This document shows positions 32,104 through 39,643 of a stretch of 64,000 bases of DNA, one piece after another (position 1 is the stretch's first letter; each line of letters starts with the position of its first letter). The notes beneath the pieces were generated by a model. The model searched no databases and was not told the DNA's origin. It saw nothing but the letters and a program-made list of their open reading frames with translations. The translations under genes were made by a program, and so were the position numbers. The stretch is from Georgenia_B sunbinii (GTDB lineage Bacteria > Actinomycetota > Actinomycetes > Actinomycetales > Actinomycetaceae), in assembly GCF_036421855.1 (NCBI RefSeq), contig NZ_JAZGOK010000002.1; one strand, given 5' to 3'.

Positions 32104-33492
32104 ATGCGACCCACCACCACCCGTTCACGTCCCGCGGCACTCGCCGTCACCACCGCGTTGCTCGTCGCCCTCGCCGGCTGCGGGACCGCCACCGAGCCGG
32201 GCGCGGCGACCGCCGAGCCGACCACCCCTGACGGCGCCGAGGCTGGGGAGCCCCAGGTCGCCGAGGCGGCCGCCGTCACGCCGCGCCTCGCCATCACCTA
32301 CGACGGCGGCATCCAGGTGCTCGACGCCACCACCCTCGAGGTGGTCGAGGACATCGAGCTCGCCGGCTTCAACCGGCTCAGCGCCGCCGGCGACGGACGC
32401 CACCTCATGGTCTCGACGGCCGGCGGCTTCCAGGTGCTCGACGCCGGCACCTGGGCCGAGCCGCACGGCGACCACTCGCACTACTACACCTCCGTCCCGG
32501 CCCTCACCGACACGGTGTTCGCCGCAGACACTCCCGGGCACGTCGTCGTCCACGAGGGGCGTACCGCACTGTTCGACGACGGGACCGGCGAGGTCGTCGT
32601 CCTCGACGCCGCGGACGTGGCCACCGCGGGCGTGCCGGCTCGCGAGCACACCACGCCCTCGCCGCACCACGGGGTCGCCGTGGAGCTCACCGACGGCACG
32701 CTCGTCGTCTCCGAGGGGGACGAGGACGGCCGGACCGGTATCCGTGCCATCGCCGAGTCCGGTGAGGAGACCGCCAGCAGCGACGAGTGTCCCGGGCTGC
32801 ACGGTGAGGCAGTCGCCGCGGGGGAGTCGGTGCTCTTCGGCTGCGAGGACGGCGCGCTGCTCTACCAGGACGGCGTCATCACCAAGGTGAGCAGCCCGGA
32901 CGACTACGGCCGGATCGGCAACCAGTCGGGTACCGAGGGCTCCACGGTGGTGCTTGGTGACTACAAGACGGACCCGGACGCCGAGCTCGAGCGGCCCACC
33001 CGCGTCTCGCTGGTCGACACCGCGACCGCCGAGCTCACGCTCGTCGACCTGCCGGCGAGCTACTCGTTCCGCTCGCTCGCCCGCGGTGAGTCCGGCGAGG
33101 CCCTCGTGCTCGGCACCGACGGCCAGGTCCACGTCATCGATCCGGCGACCGGCGAGCTGACGACCTCCATCCCGGTCATCGACGCGTGGGAGGAGCCGCT
33201 GGAGTGGCAGCGCCCCCGGCCGACGATCAGCATGCTCGCCGGCTCGGCGTACGTCACCGCCCCGGCGACCCGGTCGATCCACGCGGTGGACATCGAGACC
33301 GGACAGGTCTGGAACTCCGCGCAGCTCGACGTCGAGCCGAACGAGCTCGCCGGGGTGAGCGGCGACGTCCCGGCCGCCGGCCACGCCGCGGGGGAGGACG
33401 AGCACGCGCACGACGGCGAGCACGCGCACGACCACGACGACGCGCAGGACGGCGAGCACGGGCATGACCACGAGGACGGCCATGGCCACTGA
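32104..33492 (+). CDS. aztD: Secreted zinc metallochaperone, AztD-like
   Basis: A 462-residue lipoprotein (lipobox LAGC, Cys26) with beta-propeller-like repeats (IQVLDATTLEVVEDIEL, FQVLDAGTWAEP, VHVIDPATGEL) and a histidine/acid-rich C-terminal tail in which HDH and DGEHAH motifs recur. AztD proteins bind zinc outside the membrane and pass it to the ABC-transporter binding protein AztC. Here the AztC-like gene overlaps its 3' end by 11 nt. No AztA/AztB membrane or ATPase genes are present beside it. Confidence 0.87.
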   Translation: MRPTTTRSRPAALAVTTALLVALAGCGTATEPGAATAEPTTPDGAEAGEPQVAEAAAVTPRLAITYDGGIQVLDATTLEVVEDIELAGFNRLSAAGDGRHLMVSTAGGFQVLDAGTWAEPHGDHSHYYTSVPALTDTVFAADTPGHVVVHEGRTALFDDGTGEVVVLDAADVATAGVPAREHTTPSPHHGVAVELTDGTLVVSEGDEDGRTGIRAIAESGEETASSDECPGLHGEAVAAGESVLFGCEDGALLYQDGVITKVSSPDDYGRIGNQSGTEGSTVVLGDYKTDPDAELERPTRVSLVDTATAELTLVDLPASYSFRSLARGESGEALVLGTDGQVHVIDPATGELTTSIPVIDAWEEPLEWQRPRPTISMLAGSAYVTAPATRSIHAVDIETGQVWNSAQLDVEPNELAGVSGDVPAAGHAAGEDEHAHDGEHAHDHDDAQDGEHGHDHEDGHGH

Positions 33493-34372
33493 GACCACGA
33501 GGTCCGTGCGGTTCCTCGCACTGCTCGCACTGCCGGCGTTGGTCGCCTGCAGCGCCGGCGCCGTCGAGGAGTCCGGTGACATCGAGGTACTCGCTTCGTT
33601 CTACCCGCTGCAGTACGTCGTCGAGCAGGTCGGTGGCGACCGGGTCAGCGTCACCAACCTGACGCCGCCCGGGGCGGACCCGCACTCCCTCGAGCTCTCG
33701 CCGCGGCAGGTCGACGACATCGGATCGGCCGATCTCGTTGTCTACCTCGCCGGCCTCCAGGCGGCGACCGACGACGCGGTGGCCACCGCCCCGCCCGAGT
33801 ATCTCGTCGACACCGCGGCGGCCGCGGGTCTCACCGGCGACCCGGACGAGGCGCGGACCCTCGACCCGCACTTCTGGCTGGACCCGACGCGGTTGGCCGA
33901 CGTCGGGCAGCAGGTCGCCGAGGCGCTCTCGGCGGCCGACGCCGAGCATGCACAGACCTACCGGCAGAACGCCGCCACGCTGGAGACCGAGCTCGACGCG
34001 CTCGACCGGGAGTACGCCGACGGGCTGGCCCATTGCGCCGGTGCGACGCTCGTGGTGTCCCACGAGGCGTTCGGTTACCTGGCCGATCGGTACGACCTCG
34101 TCCAGGTGGGGATCTCTGGGCTCAACCCCGAGGCGGAGCCCTCGCCCGCCCGGCTGCGGGAAGTGGCGGAAGTCGTGGCGGCGGCAGACGTCCGGACACT
34201 GTTCTTCGAGGTCCTCACCAGCCCGAAGGTCACCCAGACGCTGGCCGACGACCTCGGCGTCGCCACCGCCGTCCTCGACCCCGTCGAGGGCCAGACCGAC
34301 CCGGACGCCGACTACGTCGACGTCATGCGCGCCAACCTGGCAGCGCTCGGCGAGGGGCTCGTCTGCGGGTGA
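33482..34372 (+). CDS. aztC: Zinc ABC-transporter substrate-binding lipoprotein, AztC/ZnuA-like
   Basis: A 296-residue cluster A-I binding protein, lipidated at Cys23 (LVACSAG). Zinc ligands are visible: His68 (GADPHSLE), His130 (LDPHFWLD) and His194 (VVSHEAFGYL), with a late acidic residue completing the site. It should capture zinc and deliver it to an ABC permease, accepting metal from the AztD-like chaperone encoded just upstream. The histidine-rich loop of ZnuA is absent, as in AztC. The ATG at 33482 lies within the end of aztD. Confidence 0.9.
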   Translation: MATETTRSVRFLALLALPALVACSAGAVEESGDIEVLASFYPLQYVVEQVGGDRVSVTNLTPPGADPHSLELSPRQVDDIGSADLVVYLAGLQAATDDAVATAPPEYLVDTAAAAGLTGDPDEARTLDPHFWLDPTRLADVGQQVAEALSAADAEHAQTYRQNAATLETELDALDREYADGLAHCAGATLVVSHEAFGYLADRYDLVQVGISGLNPEAEPSPARLREVAEVVAAADVRTLFFEVLTSPKVTQTLADDLGVATAVLDPVEGQTDPDADYVDVMRANLAALGEGLVCG

Positions 34373-34383
34373 CCGGCCGGTAG

Positions 34384-34433
34384 CCGGCGGCGTGCTGGAT
34401 CCGCGGTGAGCCGGGGGTCCAGCACGCCGCCGG
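34384..34433. terminator. Bidirectional terminator hairpin
   Basis: A perfect 16-bp inverted repeat, arms 34384-34399 and 34418-34433 (CCGGCGGCGTGCTGGA on the left), with an 18-nt loop, lies between the convergent aztC and gntR genes. It is the strongest hairpin noticed in the window and its position fits termination from both sides. Confidence 0.8.
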
Positions 34434-34442
34434 GGTGCCGTG

Positions 34443-35120
34443 TCAGCCGGCCGCCGCTGCCGAGCGCTTCGCGACGAGCCGCTCGACGGCGTCGTCCAGG
34501 TGGTCCTGCAGCAGCTTCTTCGCGCGGCCGGGCGGCTCGCGGCGGATCGCGTCGCGCAGCTCGTCGTGCTCCCGGACCTGGGCACCCAGGTCCGGGTAGG
34601 TGGTCTCCAGCTCGCCGAGGCACATCCGGGTCTCTACCAGCAGCGTGCGCATCGCGCGGATCAGCCGCGGGCTCTGCGAGCACTCGACGAGCACCTCGTG
34701 GAACTCCTGGTCGGCGTCGGAGACCGCCGGCCCGTCCCCTCGCTCGGCCGCCGCGCGCATCGCCAGCACGCTCGGCCCGAGGGCGTCGTAAGTATCCTCG
34801 CGGCCGCCGGCGACGACGATCTCCAGCGCGCCACGCTCGATCACCGACCGGGTGCGGTAGACATCGATCATGTCGCTGAGCGTCAGCTCGCTGACGAACA
34901 CCCCGCGGTTGGCGATGGCGTGGAGGATCCCCTCGGAGACGAGCCGCTGCATCGCCTCGCGCAGCGGGCCGCGGGAGACCTCGAAACGCTCGGCGAGGTC
35001 CGCCTCGCCGAGCTGGGTCCCCGGCGCGAGGTGCCCGGCGAGGATCGCGGCACGCAGCTCGTCGGCGATGTGCTCGACCGTGGACTTGCGCTGGGTCGGC
35101 CTGAGGTCACTGGTGGGCAT
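34443..35120 (-). CDS. GntR/FCD-family regulator of the catabolic locus
   Basis: A 225-residue regulator with an N-terminal winged HTH (LGEADLAERFEVSRGPLREA) and a C-terminal FCD domain containing the metal/ligand residues typical of the FadR/VanR group (DADQEFHEVLVEC, LQDHLDDAVERL). It is the last gene of a leftward operon with two maleate-isomerase-like genes and overlaps the preceding one by 14 nt. It probably binds the ATTGTTGACAAT palindromes in the two divergent promoter regions of the locus. Confidence 0.9.
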   Translation of the reverse strand: MPTSDLRPTQRKSTVEHIADELRAAILAGHLAPGTQLGEADLAERFEVSRGPLREAMQRLVSEGILHAIANRGVFVSELTLSDMIDVYRTRSVIERGALEIVVAGGREDTYDALGPSVLAMRAAAERGDGPAVSDADQEFHEVLVECSQSPRLIRAMRTLLVETRMCLGELETTYPDLGAQVREHDELRDAIRREPPGRAKKLLQDHLDDAVERLVAKRSAAAAG

Positions 35121-35847
35121 GGTTCGGCCTCCGCGAGAAGAGAGTCCCGAGCCGGGGCTCGGCGGGCTGCGCGCCGGCGAGGCGCAGGCCCTGCCAGACG
35201 GTCACCTGGTTGGCGGTGAGCACCGGCTTGCCGAGCCGGGCCTCGAGCCCGGGGATGACGTCCAACGTCCGCATCGCGGTGTCCGGCACCAGCAGCGCCT
35301 CGGCGTCGCGGTGGTCGTGAGCGGCGGCGAGGTCGGTCACCTCGTCTGCGGTGAGCGTGCCGACCTCGGCGGCGGTGTCGATCCCGGCGCTGGCCATCGC
35401 GACCACCTCGACGCCGGCGGCGGCGAGGTAGTCGACGAACAGCGCGGCGACGTCGTCGGGGTAGCTCGCGGCGACGGCCACCCGGCGTAACCCGAGCTCG
35501 GCGAGCGCGGCGACGAACGCGAGGCTGGTGCTCGACGCCGGCACGCCGGCGACCGCCGACAGCTGGTCCACCTGGCGCTGCGCCCCTGCCGGGCCGTAGA
35601 CGAAGCTGCCCGACGTGCATGCCCACATGACCGACTGCGGCCGGTGGGCGGCAAGCTCCGCGGCGCCGCCCGCGAGCCGCTCCGGGCTGCCGAGGTCGAG
35701 CAGCTCGGGCACCGCGTGCAGGTCGGTGCCGTAGACGTGGACGACCGGCAGCCGGACGCCGAGCAGCTCGGCGGCGGCCAGGTACTCGTCCTCGGCGGCG
35801 TGGTCGGGGTAGATCATCCCGGCCGTCACGGTGGGTGGGGTGGTCAT
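35107..35847 (-). CDS. Maleate-isomerase/Asp-Glu-racemase superfamily protein lacking the second catalytic cysteine
   Basis: A 246-residue member of the maleate cis-trans isomerase/arylmalonate decarboxylase superfamily. Cys77 in WACTSGSFVYG is the first catalytic cysteine. The position of the second, Cys in VSCTN of the neighbouring paralogue, reads VPDT (Asp189). The C-terminal GKPVLTANQVTVWQ is shared by both. A one-cysteine enzyme could not use the two-base mechanism of maleate isomerase, so decarboxylase-like, hydratase-like or regulatory roles are possible. It overlaps both neighbours. Confidence 0.82.
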   Translation of the reverse strand: MTTPPTVTAGMIYPDHAAEDEYLAAAELLGVRLPVVHVYGTDLHAVPELLDLGSPERLAGGAAELAAHRPQSVMWACTSGSFVYGPAGAQRQVDQLSAVAGVPASSTSLAFVAALAELGLRRVAVAASYPDDVAALFVDYLAAAGVEVVAMASAGIDTAAEVGTLTADEVTDLAAAHDHRDAEALLVPDTAMRTLDVIPGLEARLGKPVLTANQVTVWQGLRLAGAQPAEPRLGTLFSRRPNHAHQ

Positions 35848-36653
35848 GCGGTACGTGTCTCCTCGGAGCCGTTGTTGGGGATCTCGGGTATCGCCGGCGG
35901 GGTGACATCCTCCTGGAACACGCCCCGCAGCCAGCGGCCGGGCCCGACCATCGGCAGCCCCATCCGGCCGAGGCACGCCCAGACCGTCAGCTGGTTGGCG
36001 GTGAGCACAGGCTTGCCGAGCTGACGCTCCAGCGGGGCGATGATGTCGTACGTCGGCAGGTTGGTGCACGAGACGAAGATCGCCTCGGACCGGGGGTCGT
36101 CCGCGGCGACGATGAGCTCGGCGACCGTGCGGTAGTTGACCCGCCAGATGCCGCCGCCGAGACCGAGGTAGTGAGACCGCAGCACGGAGACGCCAAGCTC
36201 GTCGAGGAAGGCGACGAGCCGCTCGGTCAGCGGCGCGTCGTACGGGGTGATGACCGAGATCCGGCTCAGCCCCAGCTCGCGGACCGCCTCCACCAGCGCG
36301 CCCGAGGTGGTCACCGCGGCCGGCGCTCCGGCCCGCAGGATCTCGTCGCGCAGCTGCGCCTCGTAGGCCAGCCCGTGGATGAAGCTGCCCGAGGTGCACA
36401 GGTAGGCGACCACCTCCGGCTCGACGCCGAGCACGTCACGGGTCGCGGACCGCAGGTGCCGGGCCTCGGACACCAGCTCGGCCATCGCCAGGCTCACCGG
36501 CACCGGCTCGTACGGGGTGCGGGCGAGGTGGAAGCTCACCTCCAGCGGCGCCCAGCGCCACAGCTCACGCTCAAGGGCCAGGTCGAACGGCGCGATGATA
36601 CCGATACCTCGCTGGGCGAGCGGGCCCTCGAACTCCACGCCAGTCAGCTCCAC
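35844..36653 (-). CDS. Maleate cis-trans isomerase-like protein
   Basis: A 269-residue protein with both superfamily cysteines: Cys86 in YLCTSGSFIHG and Cys196 in VSCTNLPTYD, as in maleate isomerase, which isomerises maleate to fumarate through a covalent cysteine adduct. The C-terminal GKPVLTANQLTVWACL matches. The GTG at 36653 follows ggtgagg, and homology starts a few residues later. It is the first gene of the leftward operon, and the next gene overlaps it by 4 nt. Its true substrate could be another cis-alkenedioate. Confidence 0.85.
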   Translation of the reverse strand: MELTGVEFEGPLAQRGIGIIAPFDLALERELWRWAPLEVSFHLARTPYEPVPVSLAMAELVSEARHLRSATRDVLGVEPEVVAYLCTSGSFIHGLAYEAQLRDEILRAGAPAAVTTSGALVEAVRELGLSRISVITPYDAPLTERLVAFLDELGVSVLRSHYLGLGGGIWRVNYRTVAELIVAADDPRSEAIFVSCTNLPTYDIIAPLERQLGKPVLTANQLTVWACLGRMGLPMVGPGRWLRGVFQEDVTPPAIPEIPNNGSEETRTA

Positions 36654-36691
36654 TCGCGGGCCTCACCTTCGCGCTGCCAGGCGGATTGCCG

Positions 36692-36705
36692 GATTGTTGA
36701 CAATC
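36692..36705. promoter_or_regulatory. GntR operator A in the central divergent promoter
   Basis: A perfect palindrome, GATTGT-TG-ACAATC. The 15-nt core CGGATTGTTGACAAT is repeated exactly at 40908-40922. TTGACA within it (36697-36702) also fits a -35 box for the rightward gene, so repressor and polymerase would compete. Confidence 0.7.
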
Positions 36706-36721
36706 TAAGGTTCTCGCTTCT

Positions 36722-36734
36722 ACGTTGTCAACGT
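36722..36734. promoter_or_regulatory. GntR operator B overlapping a start codon; leaderless promoter
   Basis: A perfect palindrome, ACGTTG-T-CAACGT, covers the first two bases of the GTG start (36733). TACGTT at 36721-36726 is a plausible -10 with an 18-bp spacer from TTGACA. This would start transcription at the GTG, giving a leaderless mRNA. Confidence 0.55.
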
Positions 36735-37713
36735 GCCACACCAGCCGGTCGTCGTCGTGCTCCACGACGGACGTCTGCCGCCGGCCGGGCCGATGGCACC
36801 GGTGGTCGCGCGCGCCGAGGTCCGGCCCACCGAGACGGCCGGACTGGCAGCCGCGCTCGACGGCGCCGACGTGGTCTTCGCCTACGACTTCCTCAGCACC
36901 GCCGTCGCCGACAGCTGGCACGCCGCCGGCTCGGTGCGGTGGGTCCACGTCGCGGCGGCCGGCGTCGACGCGCTCCTGTCACCGGAGGTCCGGGGGAGCG
37001 ACGTCGTCGTCACCAACTCCCGCGGGGTGTTCGACGGGGCGATCGCGGAGTACGTGCTCGCCCAGGTGCTGTCCTTCGCCAACGACCTGCCCGGCTCGCT
37101 GCGCCTGCAGCAGGAGCACCGCTGGGTGCACCGCGAGTCGTTGCGGGTGGCCGGCAGCCGGGCACTGGTCGTCGGCACCGGACCGATCGGCCGCGCCGTC
37201 GCCCGGCTGCTGCAGGCGGTCGGCGTCGAGGTCCACGGTGCCGGGCGGCGGGCCCGCACGGACGATCCGGACTTCGCCAGCGTCACCGACACCGCCGGGC
37301 TGCCCGCCGCGCTCGGCCTGGCGGACTGGGTGGTGTCCGTCCCGCCGCTCACCGACACCACCCGTGGCATGTTCGACGCCGCCGCGTTCGCCGCGATGGG
37401 ACCGGGCGCCTACTTCGTCAACGTCGGCCGTGGCGAGCTCGTGCGCACCGACGACCTCGTCGCCGCGCTGCGCGACGGGCAGATCGCCGGTGCCGCGGTG
37501 GACGTCGTCGACCCGGAGCCGCTGCCTGCCGGCCACCCGCTGTGGGACCTGCCGAACGCCGTGGTCACCCCGCACAGCTCGGGCGACTTCATCGGCTGGC
37601 GCGACGCGCTCGTCACGCTGTTCGCGGAGAACTTCCAGCTTTGGTGCGACGGCCAGGAGCTGCGCAACGTCGTCGACAAGTCCCTGGGATACGTGCCGAG
37701 CAACCGGAGCTGA
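36733..37713 (+). CDS. D-isomer-specific 2-hydroxyacid dehydrogenase
   Basis: A 326-residue NAD(P)H-dependent reductase/dehydrogenase interconverting 2-oxoacids and D-2-hydroxyacids. The nucleotide motif is VVGTGPIGRAVARLL. The catalytic Arg, Glu and His lie in NVGRGEL, VDPEPLP and TPHSSGD. It is closest to the phosphoglycerate/hydroxypyruvate-reductase-like group. The GTG at 36733 overlaps an operator and appears leaderless. It is followed 2 nt later by the amidase gene, so the pair forms the rightward arm of the catabolic locus. Confidence 0.88.
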   Translation: MPHQPVVVVLHDGRLPPAGPMAPVVARAEVRPTETAGLAAALDGADVVFAYDFLSTAVADSWHAAGSVRWVHVAAAGVDALLSPEVRGSDVVVTNSRGVFDGAIAEYVLAQVLSFANDLPGSLRLQQEHRWVHRESLRVAGSRALVVGTGPIGRAVARLLQAVGVEVHGAGRRARTDDPDFASVTDTAGLPAALGLADWVVSVPPLTDTTRGMFDAAAFAAMGPGAYFVNVGRGELVRTDDLVAALRDGQIAGAAVDVVDPEPLPAGHPLWDLPNAVVTPHSSGDFIGWRDALVTLFAENFQLWCDGQELRNVVDKSLGYVPSNRS

Positions 37714-37715
37714 CC

Positions 37716-39083
37716 ATGAACCCCACCGAGATGACCGCCGTCGAGCTGGTGTCCGCCTACCGCGCCGGGCAGCTGTCACCGGTCGAGGCGACCACCGCGG
37801 TGCTCGACCGCATCGAGGAGGCCGACGGCGAGCTCAACGCGTTCTGCCTCGTCGACCGGGAGAGCGCGCTAGCCCAGGCGGCGGAGTCCGAGGAGCGGTG
37901 GCGCAACGACCACCCCAAGGGGCTGCTCGACGGCGTGCCGGTGTCGATCAAGGACATCTTCCTCACCCGGGGCTGGCCGACCCGGCGCGGGTCCCAAGCG
38001 GTCGACCCCGACCAGCCGTGGGAGGTCGACTCACCGGTCGCCGCCCGGCTGCGCGCCGACGGCATGGTGTTCGTCGGCAAGACCACCACCCCCGAGCTTG
38101 CCTGGAAGGCGGTCACCGACAGCCCGCTCACCGGCATCACCCGCAACCCTGCGGATCCGCGGAAGACCGCCGGTGGCTCGTCCGGGGGAGCCGCGGCGGC
38201 GGTGGCGGCAGGCATGGGTCCGTGCGCGGTCGGCACCGACGGCGGCGGCAGCGTGCGGATCCCGGCCTCGTTCTGCGGCATCGTCGGCTTCAAGCCCACC
38301 CACGGCCGGATCCCGATGTTTCCCGCGAGCCCGTTCGGGCCGCTCGCGCACGCCGGGCCGATGACCCGCACGGTCGAGGACGCCGCGCTGCTGATGGACA
38401 TCCTCTCGCTGCCCGACCACCGCGACCCCACCCAGCTCGCCCCGCCGCGACTGACCTTCCGCGGCGAGTTCAACCGCGAGGTCGCCGGGATGCCGGTGGC
38501 CTACTCCCGCGACCTCGGCTACGTCACCGTCGACGAGGAGGTCGGGCGGATCGTCGACGACGTCGTGGCGAAGATCGACGCCGCCGGGCTGCCGGTCACC
38601 GCGGTCGACCCCGGGTTCCACGACCCACGGGAGGCCTTCGAGCAGCTGTGGGCCGCCGGCGCGGCGACCCTGCTGCGGACCATGCCCGGCGCCCGGGAGA
38701 CCATCGACCCCGGCCTGGGCCGGGTGTGGGACCACGGCGAGTCGCTCAGCGCGGTCGACTACCTCCAGGCCCGGGCGGTGGCCGCCGAGCTCGGCATCAC
38801 CATGGGTGCCTTCCACGAGGTCCACAACGTGCTCATCACACCGGCGGTCCCGATCCCGGCGTTCGAGGCCGGTCACGACGTGCCACCGGGCAGCGGGATG
38901 GAGAGCTGGGCGCAGTGGGCGTCCTTCTCCTACCCCTTCAACATGACGCAGCAGCCGGCGATCAGCGTGCCGGTCGGCACCACCGCCGCCGGGCTGCCGG
39001 TCGGCCTGCAGATCGTGGGCCCGCGCCACTCCGACGACCTCGTGCTCGCCGTGGCACGGTTCGTCGAGTGGCTGCTGGCGTGA
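37716..39083 (+). CDS. Amidase (amidase-signature family)
   Basis: A 455-residue Ser-cisSer-Lys amidase, hydrolysing a carboxamide to acid plus ammonia. The triad is Lys79 (VSIKDIF), Ser155 (TAGGSSGG) and Ser179 (TDGGGSVRIPASFCG). The spacing between the serines (24 residues) is canonical. Substrates in the family range from short amides to GatA-type glutaminyl-tRNA. A lone catabolic amidase beside isomerase and aminotransferase genes suggests release of a dicarboxylate or omega-amino acid. ggag precedes the ATG. Confidence 0.9.
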   Translation: MNPTEMTAVELVSAYRAGQLSPVEATTAVLDRIEEADGELNAFCLVDRESALAQAAESEERWRNDHPKGLLDGVPVSIKDIFLTRGWPTRRGSQAVDPDQPWEVDSPVAARLRADGMVFVGKTTTPELAWKAVTDSPLTGITRNPADPRKTAGGSSGGAAAAVAAGMGPCAVGTDGGGSVRIPASFCGIVGFKPTHGRIPMFPASPFGPLAHAGPMTRTVEDAALLMDILSLPDHRDPTQLAPPRLTFRGEFNREVAGMPVAYSRDLGYVTVDEEVGRIVDDVVAKIDAAGLPVTAVDPGFHDPREAFEQLWAAGAATLLRTMPGARETIDPGLGRVWDHGESLSAVDYLQARAVAAELGITMGAFHEVHNVLITPAVPIPAFEAGHDVPPGSGMESWAQWASFSYPFNMTQQPAISVPVGTTAAGLPVGLQIVGPRHSDDLVLAVARFVEWLLA

Positions 39084-39130
39084 GGCGGCAGCCCGATCGG
39101 CGCTGCTGACACGGCGGTGTCGGTGGCCGG

Positions 39131-39625
39131 TCAGGCCCGGGCGAAGGCCAGCCGCTCGCCGGCGAAGCCGCGGCGCCACACGTCGTTGCAGGCCGCGGCG
39201 ATCTCCGCCAGCCCTTCCTCGATGGTGGCGAACGCGCTGCCCGGCACCCAGCCGACGTCGCCGTTGATGAGCAGGTTGTTGCGGTCGTAGAAGATCGCCA
39301 GGTCGGTGGCGCCGTGCTCGGCGTACGCGGCGGAGCCCGGCTCATAGCCGAACGCCGGGTTGCCGATCTCCCACGCCTCGAAGTCGAACAGGCACACGTC
39401 GCCCGGGATCGGCGTCACCGTCGGGTTCTCCCGGCGGGGAGCGGCGGTGATGCGCGGCAGCAGCGTGTACACCTCGTTGCGCGCGAACTTGGCATGAAAC
39501 GCGTCGCCGGCCAGCGGCAGCGCGTCCCACACCGCCTGGCTGGTCGCCGGTGCCTCCTGGTCGAGCAGCCGCGCGCGGCAGGACACCCCGCGGCTCTCCA
39601 GGGTGATGGTCAGGTAGCGGGCCAC
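39131..39625 (-). CDS. DUF3830-family cyclophilin-like protein
   Basis: A 164-residue protein with TSQAVWDALPLAGDAFHAKF, RNEVYTLLP and GDVCLFDF, which mark DUF3830, a cyclophilin-like barrel. Such proteins turn up beside racemase, hydantoinase and amidase genes, but no activity is established. The glutamate/histidine set of known cyclophilin-like catabolic enzymes is not obvious. It lies 18 nt downstream of the aminotransferase gene on the same strand, so the two are likely co-transcribed. Confidence 0.8.
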   Translation of the reverse strand: MARYLTITLESRGVSCRARLLDQEAPATSQAVWDALPLAGDAFHAKFARNEVYTLLPRITAAPRRENPTVTPIPGDVCLFDFEAWEIGNPAFGYEPGSAAYAEHGATDLAIFYDRNNLLINGDVGWVPGSAFATIEEGLAEIAAACNDVWRRGFAGERLAFARA

Positions 39626-39643
39626 AGCGGTTCCCTTCGGGGT

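Noticed and set aside
35835..37715. Extension of the amidase frame far upstream of 37716
   Set aside because: The upstream part runs through the isomerase and dehydrogenase genes and lacks amidase homology; homology and a ribosome-binding site start at 37716.
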